DNA from: Notospermus geniculatus
Lineage: Eukaryota > Nemertea > Pilidiophora > Heteronemertea > Lineidae
Reading direction: 5' to 3'
DNA length: 64,000 nucleotides
Assembly (NCBI GenBank): GCA_002633025.1
Contig: NMRB01000759.1
Location: forward strand, 144,307-208,306
Under the pieces are notes generated by a model. The model was not told where the DNA came from and did not search any database. It worked only from the letters and a program-made list of their open reading frames with translations. The number at the start of each line of letters is the position of its first letter. The stretch's first letter is position 1. This document shows, piece after piece, positions 44,181 to 55,593 of the stretch. A program made the position numbers and the translations under genes.

Positions 44181-45061
44181 CAGTCATGGAAAAAAAAGTA
44201 AATGAACAGCAGTTTTTATTGAATATCGCCAAAAATTAATGGGCTACAGAAAATTGGTCACAACGTATAGTAGCAAATTTTCCTGGCTATATAATCGTAT
44301 GATCAGCGTCGAAAAATTCCGCTACTGAAAGCTGCATTTGACAGAAGAAATTTTGTAAAGGCATGTTTTTCACCACCTTTTTATTTGCATGATTTTATTC
44401 AAAATTTTTATATCACTGTGCTCTACTCATGGAAGCCTTTCTGAATATATCCTATCATTTGAGCTACTCCTGTGCAGAAATGTGATTGTGCCGCACTTTT
44501 ATCAAATTATTTTTGCCCACGCATGCAATACCTTTGACACAGGCCTCTCCACTATTATGAATTGTGGTGGTGAATGAAAGCTAAGTGTTGTCACTTCTCG
44601 TTCAGAATCAACGAAGAACACTCAGTCTCGGCTGAAGATCGTGTTTATCATGCAAGGTCGATTTCCATTACAGGCCGTGTCAGTTCATTGGATTCCTGGT
44701 AGTAGACCAATTCAGAACCTGTTGGCAAAATAATTTTTGTAAAAAGTGCCCCAAAATCGCATTTCCAAATGGAATACTTGAAATCATAGGATATATTATG
44801 AAAGGCCTCGATGACTAGAACACAGTGAATGATACATAAAATTTTGAGTCAAATCATGCAAATAAAGAAGTTGTAAAAGGCATCCTTTACAAAAGTCCTT
44901 CTGTCAAATGCGGTTTTCTGCAGATTTATTCGACGCCGATACAATTAGACAGCCAGGAAAATTTGCTACTATATATGAAGGGACCAATTTTCTGTACCCT
45001 ATTCCATTGTTTTGGAGATATTCAAGAAAAACAGCTGTCCATTATTTTTTTTCCGTGGTTG
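44181..45061. mobile_element. Tc1/mariner-type palindromic MITE in the left terminal repeat
   Basis: Begins CAGTCATGGAAAAAAAAGT and ends with the imperfect inverse CCGTGGTTG, with TA on both sides (44179-44180 and 45062-45063). Arms of about 180 bases include CAGTTTTTATTGAATATC and GGTCACAAC. Non-coding. Confidence 0.75.
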
Positions 45062-45192
45062 TACAGTTCAATCTCTGAAATATCTACTGATTGAAATGTT
45101 CCTTTGCTGTCGTTCTGTTTTAAGTCAAACGCTGCCCATTCCTCTGCGTCGAATCTGAAATATTTAGTAGGCCTAGGCCTACTTGTTTCGAA

Positions 45193-45303
45193 GACAACCC
45201 TAACCCCCTAACCCTAATTACGGTGACAACCCTAACCCCCTTAACCCCAATTACGGTGTCAACTCTAACCCACTAACCCTAATTACGGTGACAACCCTAA
45301 CCA
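45193..45303 (+). repeat. Telomere-like minisatellite
   Basis: About three units of 37-39 bases: ACAACCCTAACCCCCTAACC then CTAATTACGGTG. Contains CCCTAA telomere-type words but with a non-telomeric spacer. Lies at the start of the interior of the LTR-like element. Confidence 0.8.
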
Positions 45304-45439
45304 AAATAGATAATTCGCTTATCTATTTTTGCCGTACCGTAACCCAACCCTACTGTCTCGCGTCAGGTCCCAGTGGGTATGACAGCTGTGCAGAGGAGAC
45401 GCACCACGTTAATACAGCACAGAGTTTCGCTACTCTTAG

Positions 45440-45590
45440 TAGGGAGTTCAAGAAATGAAACGAAAATAGTTAACTCTACGACAACGCTTTTTCCGAAAAT
45501 GTCACATGTATGTTATCTGGTGAATTCGCAGTATGAAAAGTAACGTTGTCGTAAAGTTCACGTTTATCGTTTGATTTCTTTAATTCCCTA
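45440..45590. mobile_element. Hairpin MITE, TAGGGAGTT family, copy 1
   Basis: TAGGGAGTTCAAGAAAT at the left pairs inversely with TTTCTTTAATTCCCTA at the right, with inner CGACAACG/CGTTGTCG. Related to 53812-53940. Confidence 0.65.
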
Positions 45591-46544
45591 TTGTTCGAAT
45601 TGTTGATTGCGAAGGAAATTAAAATAGGCTTTCTCTGTTCATCAGTTATTGACCAAAATTAATATAAAAAGAAAACGAAACAAAATAATCTTAGTAACAC
45701 AAGAAACAGTCGTGGCGAAGTAGTGGAAAGAATACTGAATGAAAAACAGAAATTTGTGATTATGAATGCCCGGTCGGGCAATAAGAAGGGGAGGCATTCT
45801 GAGTCATTACACCTGTTCAAATACAATGGACGCCTTTTGTGTGGGAAATTGATCAGGACGGGGATGTCAGTTTCATTTCGATAGTTTTAACCACTAGTGA
45901 CACCTATTGAAAACAGTCGCTTATCGTCCCCATTCCATTTGGCATGTATTCGGATCTACTATCGTCCGCAAAAATAGTCCGGACCTGGTATCCAAGTCCG
46001 TAACGTGAAACCGTCTGACCGCTGCGTAGGAGATTGTGTTTTTATCCGATGTAAGAATCCCGGCCATTGGTAAATCCCTGTATTACAGCCCAATAAGTGA
46101 TCGTCTTTCATCAAGTTTACGTATCCGTATCCATATCCGTATACGTTGTGTTTTTTCAAATACGTTTCGGTTTAAGGATAAGTAGCCGGTGTTCAAGCTG
46201 TCTGTTAACTGGCAGGAAAATTACATGCACGGATTGCTTTTCTTTAACATACGTATCTCGTACCTTAAGTAAATTTCCGTGATTGCCATAGGCTTATTAT
46301 ACATGTAGACGTCAATTGATCCGAAAGAGGTTCGTTATTTTGGGAGACATCCTGCATTTTCAGTGACAGAGTGTGCACGATTTTGTCCCCGCTTGCCTGC
46401 GATGTTCCGACGTAGAAAAAGGTGTCTTAGGATGTGATTTTAATATTGAGTGCAGCACTGTGACCAAAAAGCTCAGAAACTATACCCACCTGAAGAAAAA
46501 TTGGAAACGAAGAAAAATTGGAAACCGGAGTATTTTTCGAAACA

Positions 46545-46745
46545 GTGTTCAGGTCGGTTATTTCAATCCAGGTGTGACAGGAATCAACGTCCTAGGAATG
46601 CAAGTCCGCCAAACAATAGCCCGCTATTGTAAGGTTACATTCAAATGGCTATGGTCTCTATAGCCATATATTCTAATCCCTCGCGGATCAATAAGACCGG
46701 ACTTTGATTCCAGGGGGACATTGATCCCTGTCACACCGGTAAAAT
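46545..46745. repeat. Short inverted repeat, relative at 53230-53350
   Basis: CAGGTGTGACAGGAATCAA pairs imperfectly with TTGATCCCTGTCACACCGG. The block with CGCTATTGT, ATGGTC(T/A)CT and AATAGGACCGG-type words recurs at 53253-53350. Non-coding. Confidence 0.5.
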
Positions 46746-47003
46746 GGACGGTTAAATTTTCTCTTGCACATCAACTGGTCAAATCGTCAGTAAGGGATTA
46801 TTGAAATCTGTCGCCAATAGTCGATACTGTACACCCCGCCCATACTCTTTAGTGGTTATAGACCTGGGGCATAGATGGTACGACATGACTGCTAATTGGA
46901 GATTCTCACGTTACATGCGTGAAAACCAAACACCCCCTGGTCTGATGCACGTAAGTTAACAAACGTACGTATGTGCATCGCACCAAATGTCTGCTGTAAC
47001 GTA

Positions 47004-47881
47004 CAGTCATGGAAAAAAAGTAAATGAACAGCAGTTTTTATTGAATATCGCCAAAATAATGGGCTACAGAAAATTGGTCACAACGTATAGTAGCAAATTT
47101 TCCTGGCTATCTAATCGTATGATCAGCGTCGAAAAATTCCGCTGCTGAAAGCTGCATTTGACAGAAGAAATTTTGTAAAGGCATGTTTTTCACCACCTTT
47201 TTATTTGCATGATTTTATTCAATATTTTTATATCACTGTGCTCTACTCATGAAAGCCTTTCTGAATATATCCTATCATTTGAGCTACTCCTGTGTAGAAA
47301 TGTGATTTTGCCGCACTTTTATCAAATTATTTTTGCCCACGCATGCAATACCTTTGACACAGGCCTCTCCACTATTATGAATTGTGGTGGTGAATGAAAG
47401 CTAAGTGTTGTCACTTCTCGTTCAGAATCAACGAAGAACACTCAGTCTCGGCTGAAGATCGTGTTTGTCATGCAAGGTCGATTTCCATTACAGGCCGTGT
47501 CAGTTCATTGGATTCCTGGTAGTAGACCAATTCAGAACCTGTTGGCAAAATAATTTTTGTAAAAAGTGCCCCAAAATCGCATTTCCAAATGGAATACTTG
47601 AAATCATAGGATATATTATGAAAGGCCTCGATGACTAGAACACAGTGAATGATACATAAAATTTTGAGTCAAATCATGCAAATAAAGAAGTTGTAAAAGG
47701 CATCCTTTACAAAAGTCCTTCTGTCAAATGCGGTTTTCTGCAGATTTATTCGACGCCGATACAATTAGACAGCCAGGAAAATTTGCTACTATATATGAAG
47801 GGACCAATTTTCTGTACCCTATTCCATTGTTTTGGAGATATTCAAGAAAAACAGCTGTCCATTATTTTTTTTCCGTGGTTG
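47004..47881. mobile_element. Tc1/mariner-type palindromic MITE in the right terminal repeat
   Basis: Same element at the same position as 44181-45061, with TA on both sides. It was duplicated as part of the terminal repeat rather than by its own transposition. Confidence 0.75.
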
Positions 47882-48100
47882 TACAGTTCAATCTCTGAAA
47901 TATCTACTGATTGAAATGTTCCTTTGCTGTCGTTCTGTTTTAAGTCAAACGCTGCCCATTCCTCTGCGTCGAATCTGAAATATTTAGTAGGCCTAGGCCT
48001 ACTTGTTTCGACGATCGCGGAAATGAGATTTCGTCACATGATCTCTTCCAGTTGAAAATACAACAACACCATGCAAGGATCGGGACTTCTTTGAAAATGA

Positions 48101-48911
48101 AATGGTCCATGGACCATGTGCTCACCTGGGTGAATGTACAAGAACAAATGACAAATCTCAAATCGAAATCTTCCCGGGCAAACCTTGAGTTCCAGGTACA
48201 GAGGGGACCCAGACACCTGATCACACCAAGATATTAGTTCAAATAGTCACGAAACATGCCACCAAATGACAGAGTTTTGAACTTTGACCTCCGTGGCCTT
48301 GTAGAGTATGTCAAATCAAAAACCCGTTACATGTCATGTATCCTCATTAGAAGCATCGATGATGATAATTGGAGACGATCCAAACGTTAGTTTAGAAGTT
48401 ATCGTATTGTGAGTTTTTGTTTTTGCCAGCTGGTGGCCAAGCTAAGAATCGAATCAGACCGAAACTTGACAAAATTTCGAACTTTGACCTATGTGACTTG
48501 AAAAGTAGGTCAAATTACAAACCCGTTACCTGTTATGTCATGTATCCTCATTAGATACACCTATGATAAAAATTTTGAGATGCTCCAGCCATTAGTTAGG
48601 CAGTTATTTCACTTTTTGCGTTTTGGGTTTTGGTCACCTGGTGGCCAGACAAGAATCGAATCGGACTGAAACTTGGTGTCATCGGCCATATGAAATAGGG
48701 GCATACATGTACCAAATTTCAGATCAATAGCCCCAGCGCTTGTGAAACGAGCCAACAAAAGGCAAAATTCTGAACTTTGACCTCTGTGACCTTGAAAAGT
48801 GGGTTGAATCAAAAACTCGTTATGTAGGCCCCCTATGTTATGTATGTTAGGTACACCTATGATAAAAATTTGGAGATGAGCCAGTCATTAGTTCAGGAGT
48901 TCAGGAGTGTT
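48101..48911 (-). repeat. Modular non-coding repeat
   Basis: Starts AATGGTCCATGGACCATGTG, as does the element at 61967. Modules carry TTGACCT(C/A)(T/C)GTG(A/G)CCTTG, AATCAAAAACCCGTTAC and ACACCTATGATAAAAATTT. Related to 21290-22440. Confidence 0.7.
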
Positions 48912-48929
48912 TTTGGTTTTAGCTACTTT

Positions 48930-49047
48930 GGCCCATATTCATAAAACCTTGCTAGCTTAGTTGGTTGCTAATTGTGTACATTGGCCTGTACAAACTAGGC
49001 ACTTTAGGTAGCAGGCAACTAAGCCTAGCAAGGTTTTATGAATAAAG
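48930..49047. mobile_element. Hairpin MITE with GGCCCATATTCATAAAACC ends
   Basis: The ends CATATTCATAAAACCTTGCT and AGCAAGGTTTTATGAAT are inverted copies, with inner CTTAGTTG/CAACTAAG. Ends of this type recur at other foldbacks in the window. Confidence 0.7.
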
Positions 49048-49049
49048 TC

Positions 49050-50310
49050 GGGGTTCCAACGAATCATCAAGGAAGAAAAGCATAGCACTATCAGAAAATG
49101 TTTGGAGAACACTGGCAAACGGCCACGGCTATTTCCCTGTGTCCCGGGGAACACTGACAAACGGGACTTTGTTATACGTCAGTGTTCGCGAACATAGGCC
49201 TACCAAAACACTCACCAACGCTACACATGCCACCAAAACACAATATACAGCGTCCTGTTTGCATAGTATGGCGAGGGGGCATCTCGTAGTCATGGTAGTT
49301 GAGTTTACTGGGTTGCCAAGGAAGTGGTGAAATTTTGGACAAAAATGCATTTTTTTGGCGAGATCTTGATATATTTTTGAAAAATTTTCTCTGGTCTGTT
49401 GCTTAATGACCAAGGCTGAAGGTTGTGCAGGTGAAACGTTTGATGAAAACTTCAGTTGGTGAAACCTCCAATCCACCCTGCCCTCTTTGAACTGCAGTGG
49501 AAGACAGGAATGTTCATCGATTTGAAAAATTCAAACGGGATGTGTTTAGACAGTGTATGTGGCTTTCACTTGCCCAAAAATTGGGAAAAAATAATGAGTA
49601 ATTATCGAGTAATTCAAGAATATCTGGTGCTGATTTACTTATGTTTAAGAGTGTACATGCAGCCTACACTAAGAAAACTTTCTTAAACCTGGGAAACCCC
49701 TTGAATACCGAAATATCATTGGCTGACACCACAATTCCTGAAAATACTTTAGTTAAGGGTTGCCCTTTGCTGAATATGCCCTTAACTTGTTTTATGCATA
49801 CACCTTAAGCACGGCACTTGGTAAAGTGAAATCCTTACACTTTAAGGGCAAGTTTTACACTTAACTTAAGGAAGTTTAGTGCATATGGCCCCGAGGTGCC
49901 GCTCATGCATTGGGTGTTTGTTGCTGCATAGACATCGAAAAAGTTACCATTTTGCCCGGTTTTCCCCGCCCCATTACGCCAGGCGTAATATTACGCTAAC
50001 AGTAAGCCGAAGTGGACAGCTGTCTATACAGTACATGTAAATGTATGCATTTCGAGTCCTTCCTTTTAGTCAGAACCTTTAACAAGGTCCTTCTAACAGT
50101 TCCATTGTTCCTTCATTATGGGAAATCAATTTCTACATTTGATATCGTCTTGATGAAACTTAAGCAAATTTTAATTTGCTTAAGCAAATTTTAATTTGCT
50201 TAAAACCAACACAATAAATCAGTACATACAAAATGATTGGAGATTTTGTGGGGCCTAATTTAATGGAAAATGAGTCGACTAGAGGTGGTCTAATTTTGTT
50301 TTGCAGAGCT
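49050..50310. other. No gene seen
   Basis: No supported coding frame. 49735-49890 carries CCTTAAG, TTAAGGAA and TTATGCATA words like the foldback at 38040-39712, ending TGCATATGGCCCC. A duplicated AAGCAAATTTTAATTTGCTT lies at about 50163-50200. Confidence 0.45.
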
Positions 50311-50314
50311 GTAT

Positions 50315-51142
50315 TAGACTGGTACCCTGTCTTTATAGATGGCTGAAAATATAAAGACAGGAACGGGGCGCCATTTTGAACCATATTGATGACGTAGTAC
50401 ATTCTATTTTTAGCACTCCTCGGGGTATTTCCCAGCACTATGTCCAGCTTTCAATAAACCCTGCTTTGTTCCGCCGAAATTTTCTTGGAGTTTACCGCAT
50501 GATCTAGGGACTAGGCCTACTCGCACTCCAGCAGGAGGACTACCCACCAGAGTGGGGGAAGCATGTGATGGATGCAAGCAAGGCCTACCACAACGGCACA
50601 CTTGTGCACTGCTGCTGCTGTGTGCACTGCATGCAGAGTTTAGGCCTATCTACCCTCACAAAAACGAGACGAAAAAACAAAGGACTCCCAGTATGCCTAC
50701 ATACAACATACCGTGAAAAAACTCACGCCTCCTCCCTCGTAAACCTACCAGTTTCCAACCCCAGTGAGTCGAACATAATTAATCCATGCTGCTGTCACGT
50801 CAGTTGATGATGATGATAACTGAAAGCCAGGTAACCCTTCTGGGTCTTAAGCTTATCGTATTTAACGCTTATATGTTACGCAAAAAACAGTTGTCAGTTC
50901 ATGCAGTTCAACCGTCAAAATACACGTGTTCCAGGCTATATTTAGAACAAATTCATGACATTTCCACTCTCCACGCATAAAAAGCGTCTCCACGCATAGA
51001 ACCTGCGCAGAAATCTGCGCAGATGTGGAAAAACGAATTAGGCGGAATTCCGACTAATTCAATACAAAATGGTGGTCCGTGCTTGTCGTTATAGTGCAGT
51101 AGAGCGTAGCGCCACGTAGCGGAACGACAAGGAACTAGTCTA
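50315..51142. mobile_element. MITE with 9-bp TSD (TAGACTGG family), copy 3
   Basis: The ends are TAGACTGGTACCCTGTC and CAAGGAACTAGTCTA. The TSD GAGCTGTAT is exact at 50306-50314 and 51143-51151. About 95% like 3939-4684 by eye, with an extra block of about 90 bases around 50800-50895. Confidence 0.9.
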
Positions 51143-52137
51143 GAGCTGTATTTTCAAACATTGTTCACAATAACCATCGTCACCATTTAATACAGTCACA
51201 TTGTCATTTCCAGAGTTAACACACAATAAAGTACACGTTGTTGTTGTATTTTTTAAAAATCAATGAAAACACTTCAACCTCAACACAAAGAATAGAAATT
51301 GGCTTTACAGCCAATTTGAAGACTGCCACTGGACACAAGCAGAGGTTTCGACAGTCAATTAACGAGAGGTATTGTTCTGGATTATTTGAGATGAGCAATG
51401 TCAGAACTGAGTACTTATGTTGGCAGTGGCATCCATGTATGGTACTTGCAGACTCTGGGCTGGTTTCTTGAAAAATCCTAAGTTGGGGAAAATAATCTTA
51501 ACTAAAGATTTTGTTGAGAAACCAGGCCCTGGTGTGGAACCAGTCTGTCAGGACTTTGCACCTTAGTTCCGGTGGACATGGAATCTTGAGCGTGAGTTGG
51601 ACATCAAGAGGTCATCATAAACTTTTAACATACATTTAACATAGGCGTACAGAAGACGCGCATTGAATTGAAAGGAAAAAATGACATGTTTTATTTTTGT
51701 CATTATCAAATTGTACATCATCTGTACATGTTCATGTTCATGTTCATCTGTACATGTTCACGTTCATCTGTACAGTTCATGTTCTGACATAACCCTCGCT
51801 GCTCCTGATTCCATCATGACTGTTGTCGACTGCAGACATCTCTTGTAGTTTGTAGCCAACAACATGAAGTCCTATGGCAGTAGGTTGCAAGATGGATCAT
51901 TTTGGGTGCATTCTCTTTTGAAAACTTTGGCTATTTTCATCTTCATGCTGAAAAGAGAAAAGGAAGATGTGCATGTCTTGGCAGTGGGCCTATCTACCAT
52001 GTCTACATGGGACACCCTAAATCAAGATCCAAGATCCAAGATCCAAGACCCAATAATTCAAGATCCAAGACCTACAATTTTGGTATAGTAAGCCTACCGT
52101 ATAGTAGGCCTATAGGCCTACTCCTCCTAGATCACTG

Positions 52138-52990
52138 TGGGCAACGTACACCATCGACGACAGGAGTACACCAGCATCGACGAACTTCCGGTTGGATACC
52201 ATTCTATGGGTTTGGAGATTTCTGTTCGTTTTTTGATGGTATTCTGATAAAAGCGATATAACCACTTGCACAGGATTAACGACTGAATGTAGGTTTACCG
52301 GCCATTCGGGTATTTTGACCAAAAAGAACACTTAATGCACTTAAAAACGACTTTGAATCGATGATTCGAAAGGCCATAGAAACTGCCTCCAAAGGAGGTG
52401 CTATCAACGACCCTGTGACCTCTCGCTTGGTTTGTTGTATCTTTTGTATCTACACTTGCATGCATTAGTGCGTTTTATGTCGAATTATCACCACAGACCG
52501 CTGTAGTTAGAAATGAAAATTGTGAGAGTGAAAGTGTACGGCCATTGACGACAATCGGTATTTTTCATGGTGTCAATGGGTGTACGGCTATAGCAGATTC
52601 AGAACATTTTGGGCCAAATTCTCGCCGAAATATGCACAGTGCAGGTTATTTCCCTCAACAATAGTATACGAATCATACGTACCGGTACCAGATTTCCTTC
52701 ACCTTGGGACTCCATGGTCAAAATGTCCCGATGTTCATGAGGAAGGGCCTTTCATTGACAACACCAACGTCATATTATCGCGTTTAAAATTGAATACAAG
52801 AAAAATAACCTGAAGATAAGTTACGCAAGATGGTGTATTTGATACAGCGTATTACTGAGTTGAACCCCGGACAGTTATTGATCGATTTATGCAACGTGTT
52901 TCACCAAAAACTACGTTGGAAAAATTAGCGTCTGCTACCGGAAGTTCGTCTATGCTGTGTACTCCTGTCGTCAATGGTGTACGTTGACCA
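52138..52990. mobile_element. Nested element with long inverted ends
   Basis: TGGGCAACGTACACCATCG and ACGACAGGAGTACAC at the left pair inversely with GTGTACTCCTGTCGT and GGTGTACGTTGACCA at the right. About 850 bases; I saw no coding frame with domain features. Confidence 0.7.
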
Positions 52991-53811
52991 AAGTGTAGAT
53001 ATGCCCCTAGAAGTTAAGATAGCCTAAGGAGTTTATTTCAAGTGTGAACATTCATTCTCATTCATTTAGGCCTAGGCCTAGGCCTAGGCCTACCTAGTGT
53101 TTTTTTGCAACACAAGAAATTTACAATGATTTACAAACAATGCCATACCACCACTTGCGAGTGCCCCCATTTTTTTATGTGGCTGTAGCATAAGGCACAG
53201 TGTCTGATCCAATGGGCCTAAGTTGGTGGATGTGATTGTGAAATAGCGCGCTATTGTCAGGTCATATCCGAATGGTCACTGTCTCATTTTAATCCGTCGC
53301 TGAACAATAGGACCGGGCTGAGATTGAAGGGATGTGTTAGCCAAAATATATGAATGCAAAAGGGGACGAATCTTTGTTTACAAACACTCATTTCCTGCAT
53401 TCTGACTGGCTGTGAGGGCAATGTTTACAAACATCATCGTTCTGTTTACAAAACGACTGTCGATTCGCTTTAAGTGTCATCTGATGTCACCCAATAGTAT
53501 CCGATGAACTCTCCTGTGTGCACTGTGTTGTTTCATACAAGTGAAAGGAAGACCATGCTCTGATCAGGCCTGCGACCTTGTCTACTCTCTTGGCAGCAGT
53601 AATTAACATTTATGACACTCCGCCGATTTTTACCATTAAAATGGCATTCAACAGGGTTTCAAAACAAGGATAATGACGGTGGAGGATAAAATCAGAAAAA
53701 TCCCAGAAGCAGTATGGACGTAGAGAACATCCAAAACTTTCATTTCCCGAGCGAACTGGTTTACGATCGCCACTCTCTTTCGAATAAAATAACTTTGTTG
53801 ATCAGTAAAAG

Positions 53812-53940
53812 TAGGGAGTTTAAGAGATCACACGCTAACGATAACATTTACGTTAACGATATTTTTTGTACATGAAATACATGCAAGAAATAGCGTTAAC
53901 GTAAACGTTATCGTTAGCGTGTGATCTCTTAAACTCTGTA
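53812..53940. mobile_element. Hairpin MITE, TAGGGAGTT family, copy 2
   Basis: TTTAAGAGATCACACGCTAA pairs exactly with TTAGCGTGTGATCTCTTAAA. Inner arms GATAAC/GTTATC and CGTTAACG continue the stem. Confidence 0.78.
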
Positions 53941-54209
53941 ATACCCGGAAAATGCAGTTCGTAACCATTAGGCTGATACGTCATCGCTCGTGGAAGGAAA
54001 CTTCTTGTAATGTTGTTGACAGTTAAAATAAACAGTAGAGCCTGGGGGTCGATAGATCTACCACCGGCACAACTAGGCCTACTCCATCAGAGTTAGGAGT
54101 TCGCTCTGTTTTTGAACAATATTTTGGGTTGGTCTTGGATCTTGAATTATTGGGTCTTGGATCTTGGATCTCGGATATTGGATCTTGAATTAGGGTGTCC
54201 CTGTCTACA

Positions 54210-55398
54210 TGTATGTAGGCCCCTATCGGTATTTTTAGCTTGGCCTAGTGACTTGGTTTGACACACGAAAAAGAGTCAGCAGTACAGCAGGCCCAGGCCT
54301 ACCGGTACAACGAATGACCGTTTGTAGCATATGCAAAGTAGTGCACTTCACGTAAACTACATTATTGTACACAGCTAAGTAGACACTACACTACAGTAGC
54401 TACAGACACTCTTCATGCACTCTTCACTTTGATCACAGTGACAATCTTCTCAGGCCGTCTACACGATCATTGATGATGCAGAGTATGTTGACCATCGCCA
54501 ACGAATGTGCAATATGATACGATTAACGCATGCCAGGGGCTGTGAAATGTAGGCCAGTCTAATTCAGTGACAGCGGCTGGTGTGCATCCCATCATCAAAA
54601 CATGTCACCCATCCGTAGGCCTATGAATGCATTGGACTGGTGGTTGAGGGTCACACAGATCTGATTCTGACATGTCGATGTCTGACCGACGGCAAGACAC
54701 CAAAAAAGTGAAGCGGCAAAGATGGGTGGAACGCGTTTTACTCGGGTATAGACTGGTGGCCGGTCTTTCGAACGATGACGTAGCAGGGGATTCGAACAAA
54801 CACGTGACCTGCACTGGATTCTATTTTTGGCTGGCGAGGATTCCCACACCGGCGGGCTGTTTTTTGGCGATAAAGTCGAAAAATACCCATCAAACGATTA
54901 CGGATTAAGCCAGTTAACGAACTTGACCAGTGTTTTTGATTCGTCTAGAAGTCAACGTAAGTCTTAAGTTGATCCATCGCTTATTTTTCAGTTATCCATC
55001 TGAAACCATGTTGCCAGAGAGATCCAGAAGTCAGTAAAACCAATGAAGACCGCCACCTGTGAGGTGGTGGCGGTCTTAAAAACGAATCGTTCATTTGAAA
55101 CCAAACATATCCCCGCGTTATTGACATATTGAAAACAGAAGATGTATCTTCCACAGCATGTGGTGGATATTACCATCTCTGTCTTCATTATACCAAGAAT
55201 GGGAATCGTAGTGGATGTTTTAATGAACAACATCATTGACGTAAACACCGACGACAGATAGCCGAAATGTGACCGCCTTCCTTTTCACCCGATTTAAATC
55301 CGAGATAGTTTGAAATGAAACACTGCGTTCCACGTTGACTCGTGGCCCATTTTCAACCGAGAGTTTTGATTACAACAACACGGTGTGAGGTAACATAT
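54210..55398. other. No gene seen
   Basis: No supported reading frame. A short inverted pair GACCGCCACCTGTGAGGTGG and CGGTC lies near 55045-55075. Confidence 0.45.
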
Positions 55399-55593
55399 GT
55401 GACCCGATCCAGCAAAAGTAGGCGGAAGTCGCAAACGAGGTAAGGGAAACGGCCTTTACAACGCAATAGTTGAAACGTATTCACGTCCCAGCGGGTTGAC
55501 AATAGGAGTGGACAACAGTGACAATACTTTAGTACACTGATGAGCAGTTATGATCACTTGCGACTTGCGCCTACTTTTGGTAGATCAGGGGTC
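55399..55593. mobile_element. Hairpin MITE, ATGTGACCCGATC ends
   Basis: ATGTGACCCGATC and CAAAAGTAGGCG at the left pair inversely with CGCCTACTTTTG and GATCAGGGGTCATAT at the right, with inner AAGTCGCAA/TTGCGACTT. Confidence 0.7.

Larger units (their letters stand above)
43935..48008. mobile_element. LTR-like element, 4.07 kb, candidate 6-bp TSD
   Basis: Terminal direct repeats at 43935-45188 and 46758-48008 differ at only about a dozen positions by eye. Flanking CGACGA occurs at 43929-43934 and 48009-48014. The 1.57-kb interior has no reverse transcriptase or gag-like frame. The repeats do not begin TG or end CA. It could be a non-autonomous LTR-type element or a segmental duplication. The position inside an older composite repeat favours insertion. 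Confidence 0.55.
52009..54201. mobile_element. Mutator-like element with repeat-built TIRs, 9-bp TSD
   Basis: The ends are GGGACACCCTAAATCAAG and its near inverse, followed by repeated GATCCAAGATCCAA (left) and TTGGATCTTGGATC (right). The TSD TGTCTACAT is exact at 52000-52008 and 54202-54210. It contains a nested inverted-repeat element at 52138-52990 and a hairpin at 53812-53940. No transposase is visible. Confidence 0.86.

Noticed and set aside
43935-48008. Typical LTR retrotransposon (Gypsy, Copia or BEL)
   Set aside because: The terminal repeats lack TG..CA and the 1.57-kb interior shows no gag, protease or reverse-transcriptase motif. It is kept only as LTR-like.
54555-54760. CCAGTCTA at 54555 and TAGACTGG at about 54746 as ends of a TAGACTGG-family MITE
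   Set aside because: The two words point outward rather than inward and there is no 9-bp TSD or arm extension.
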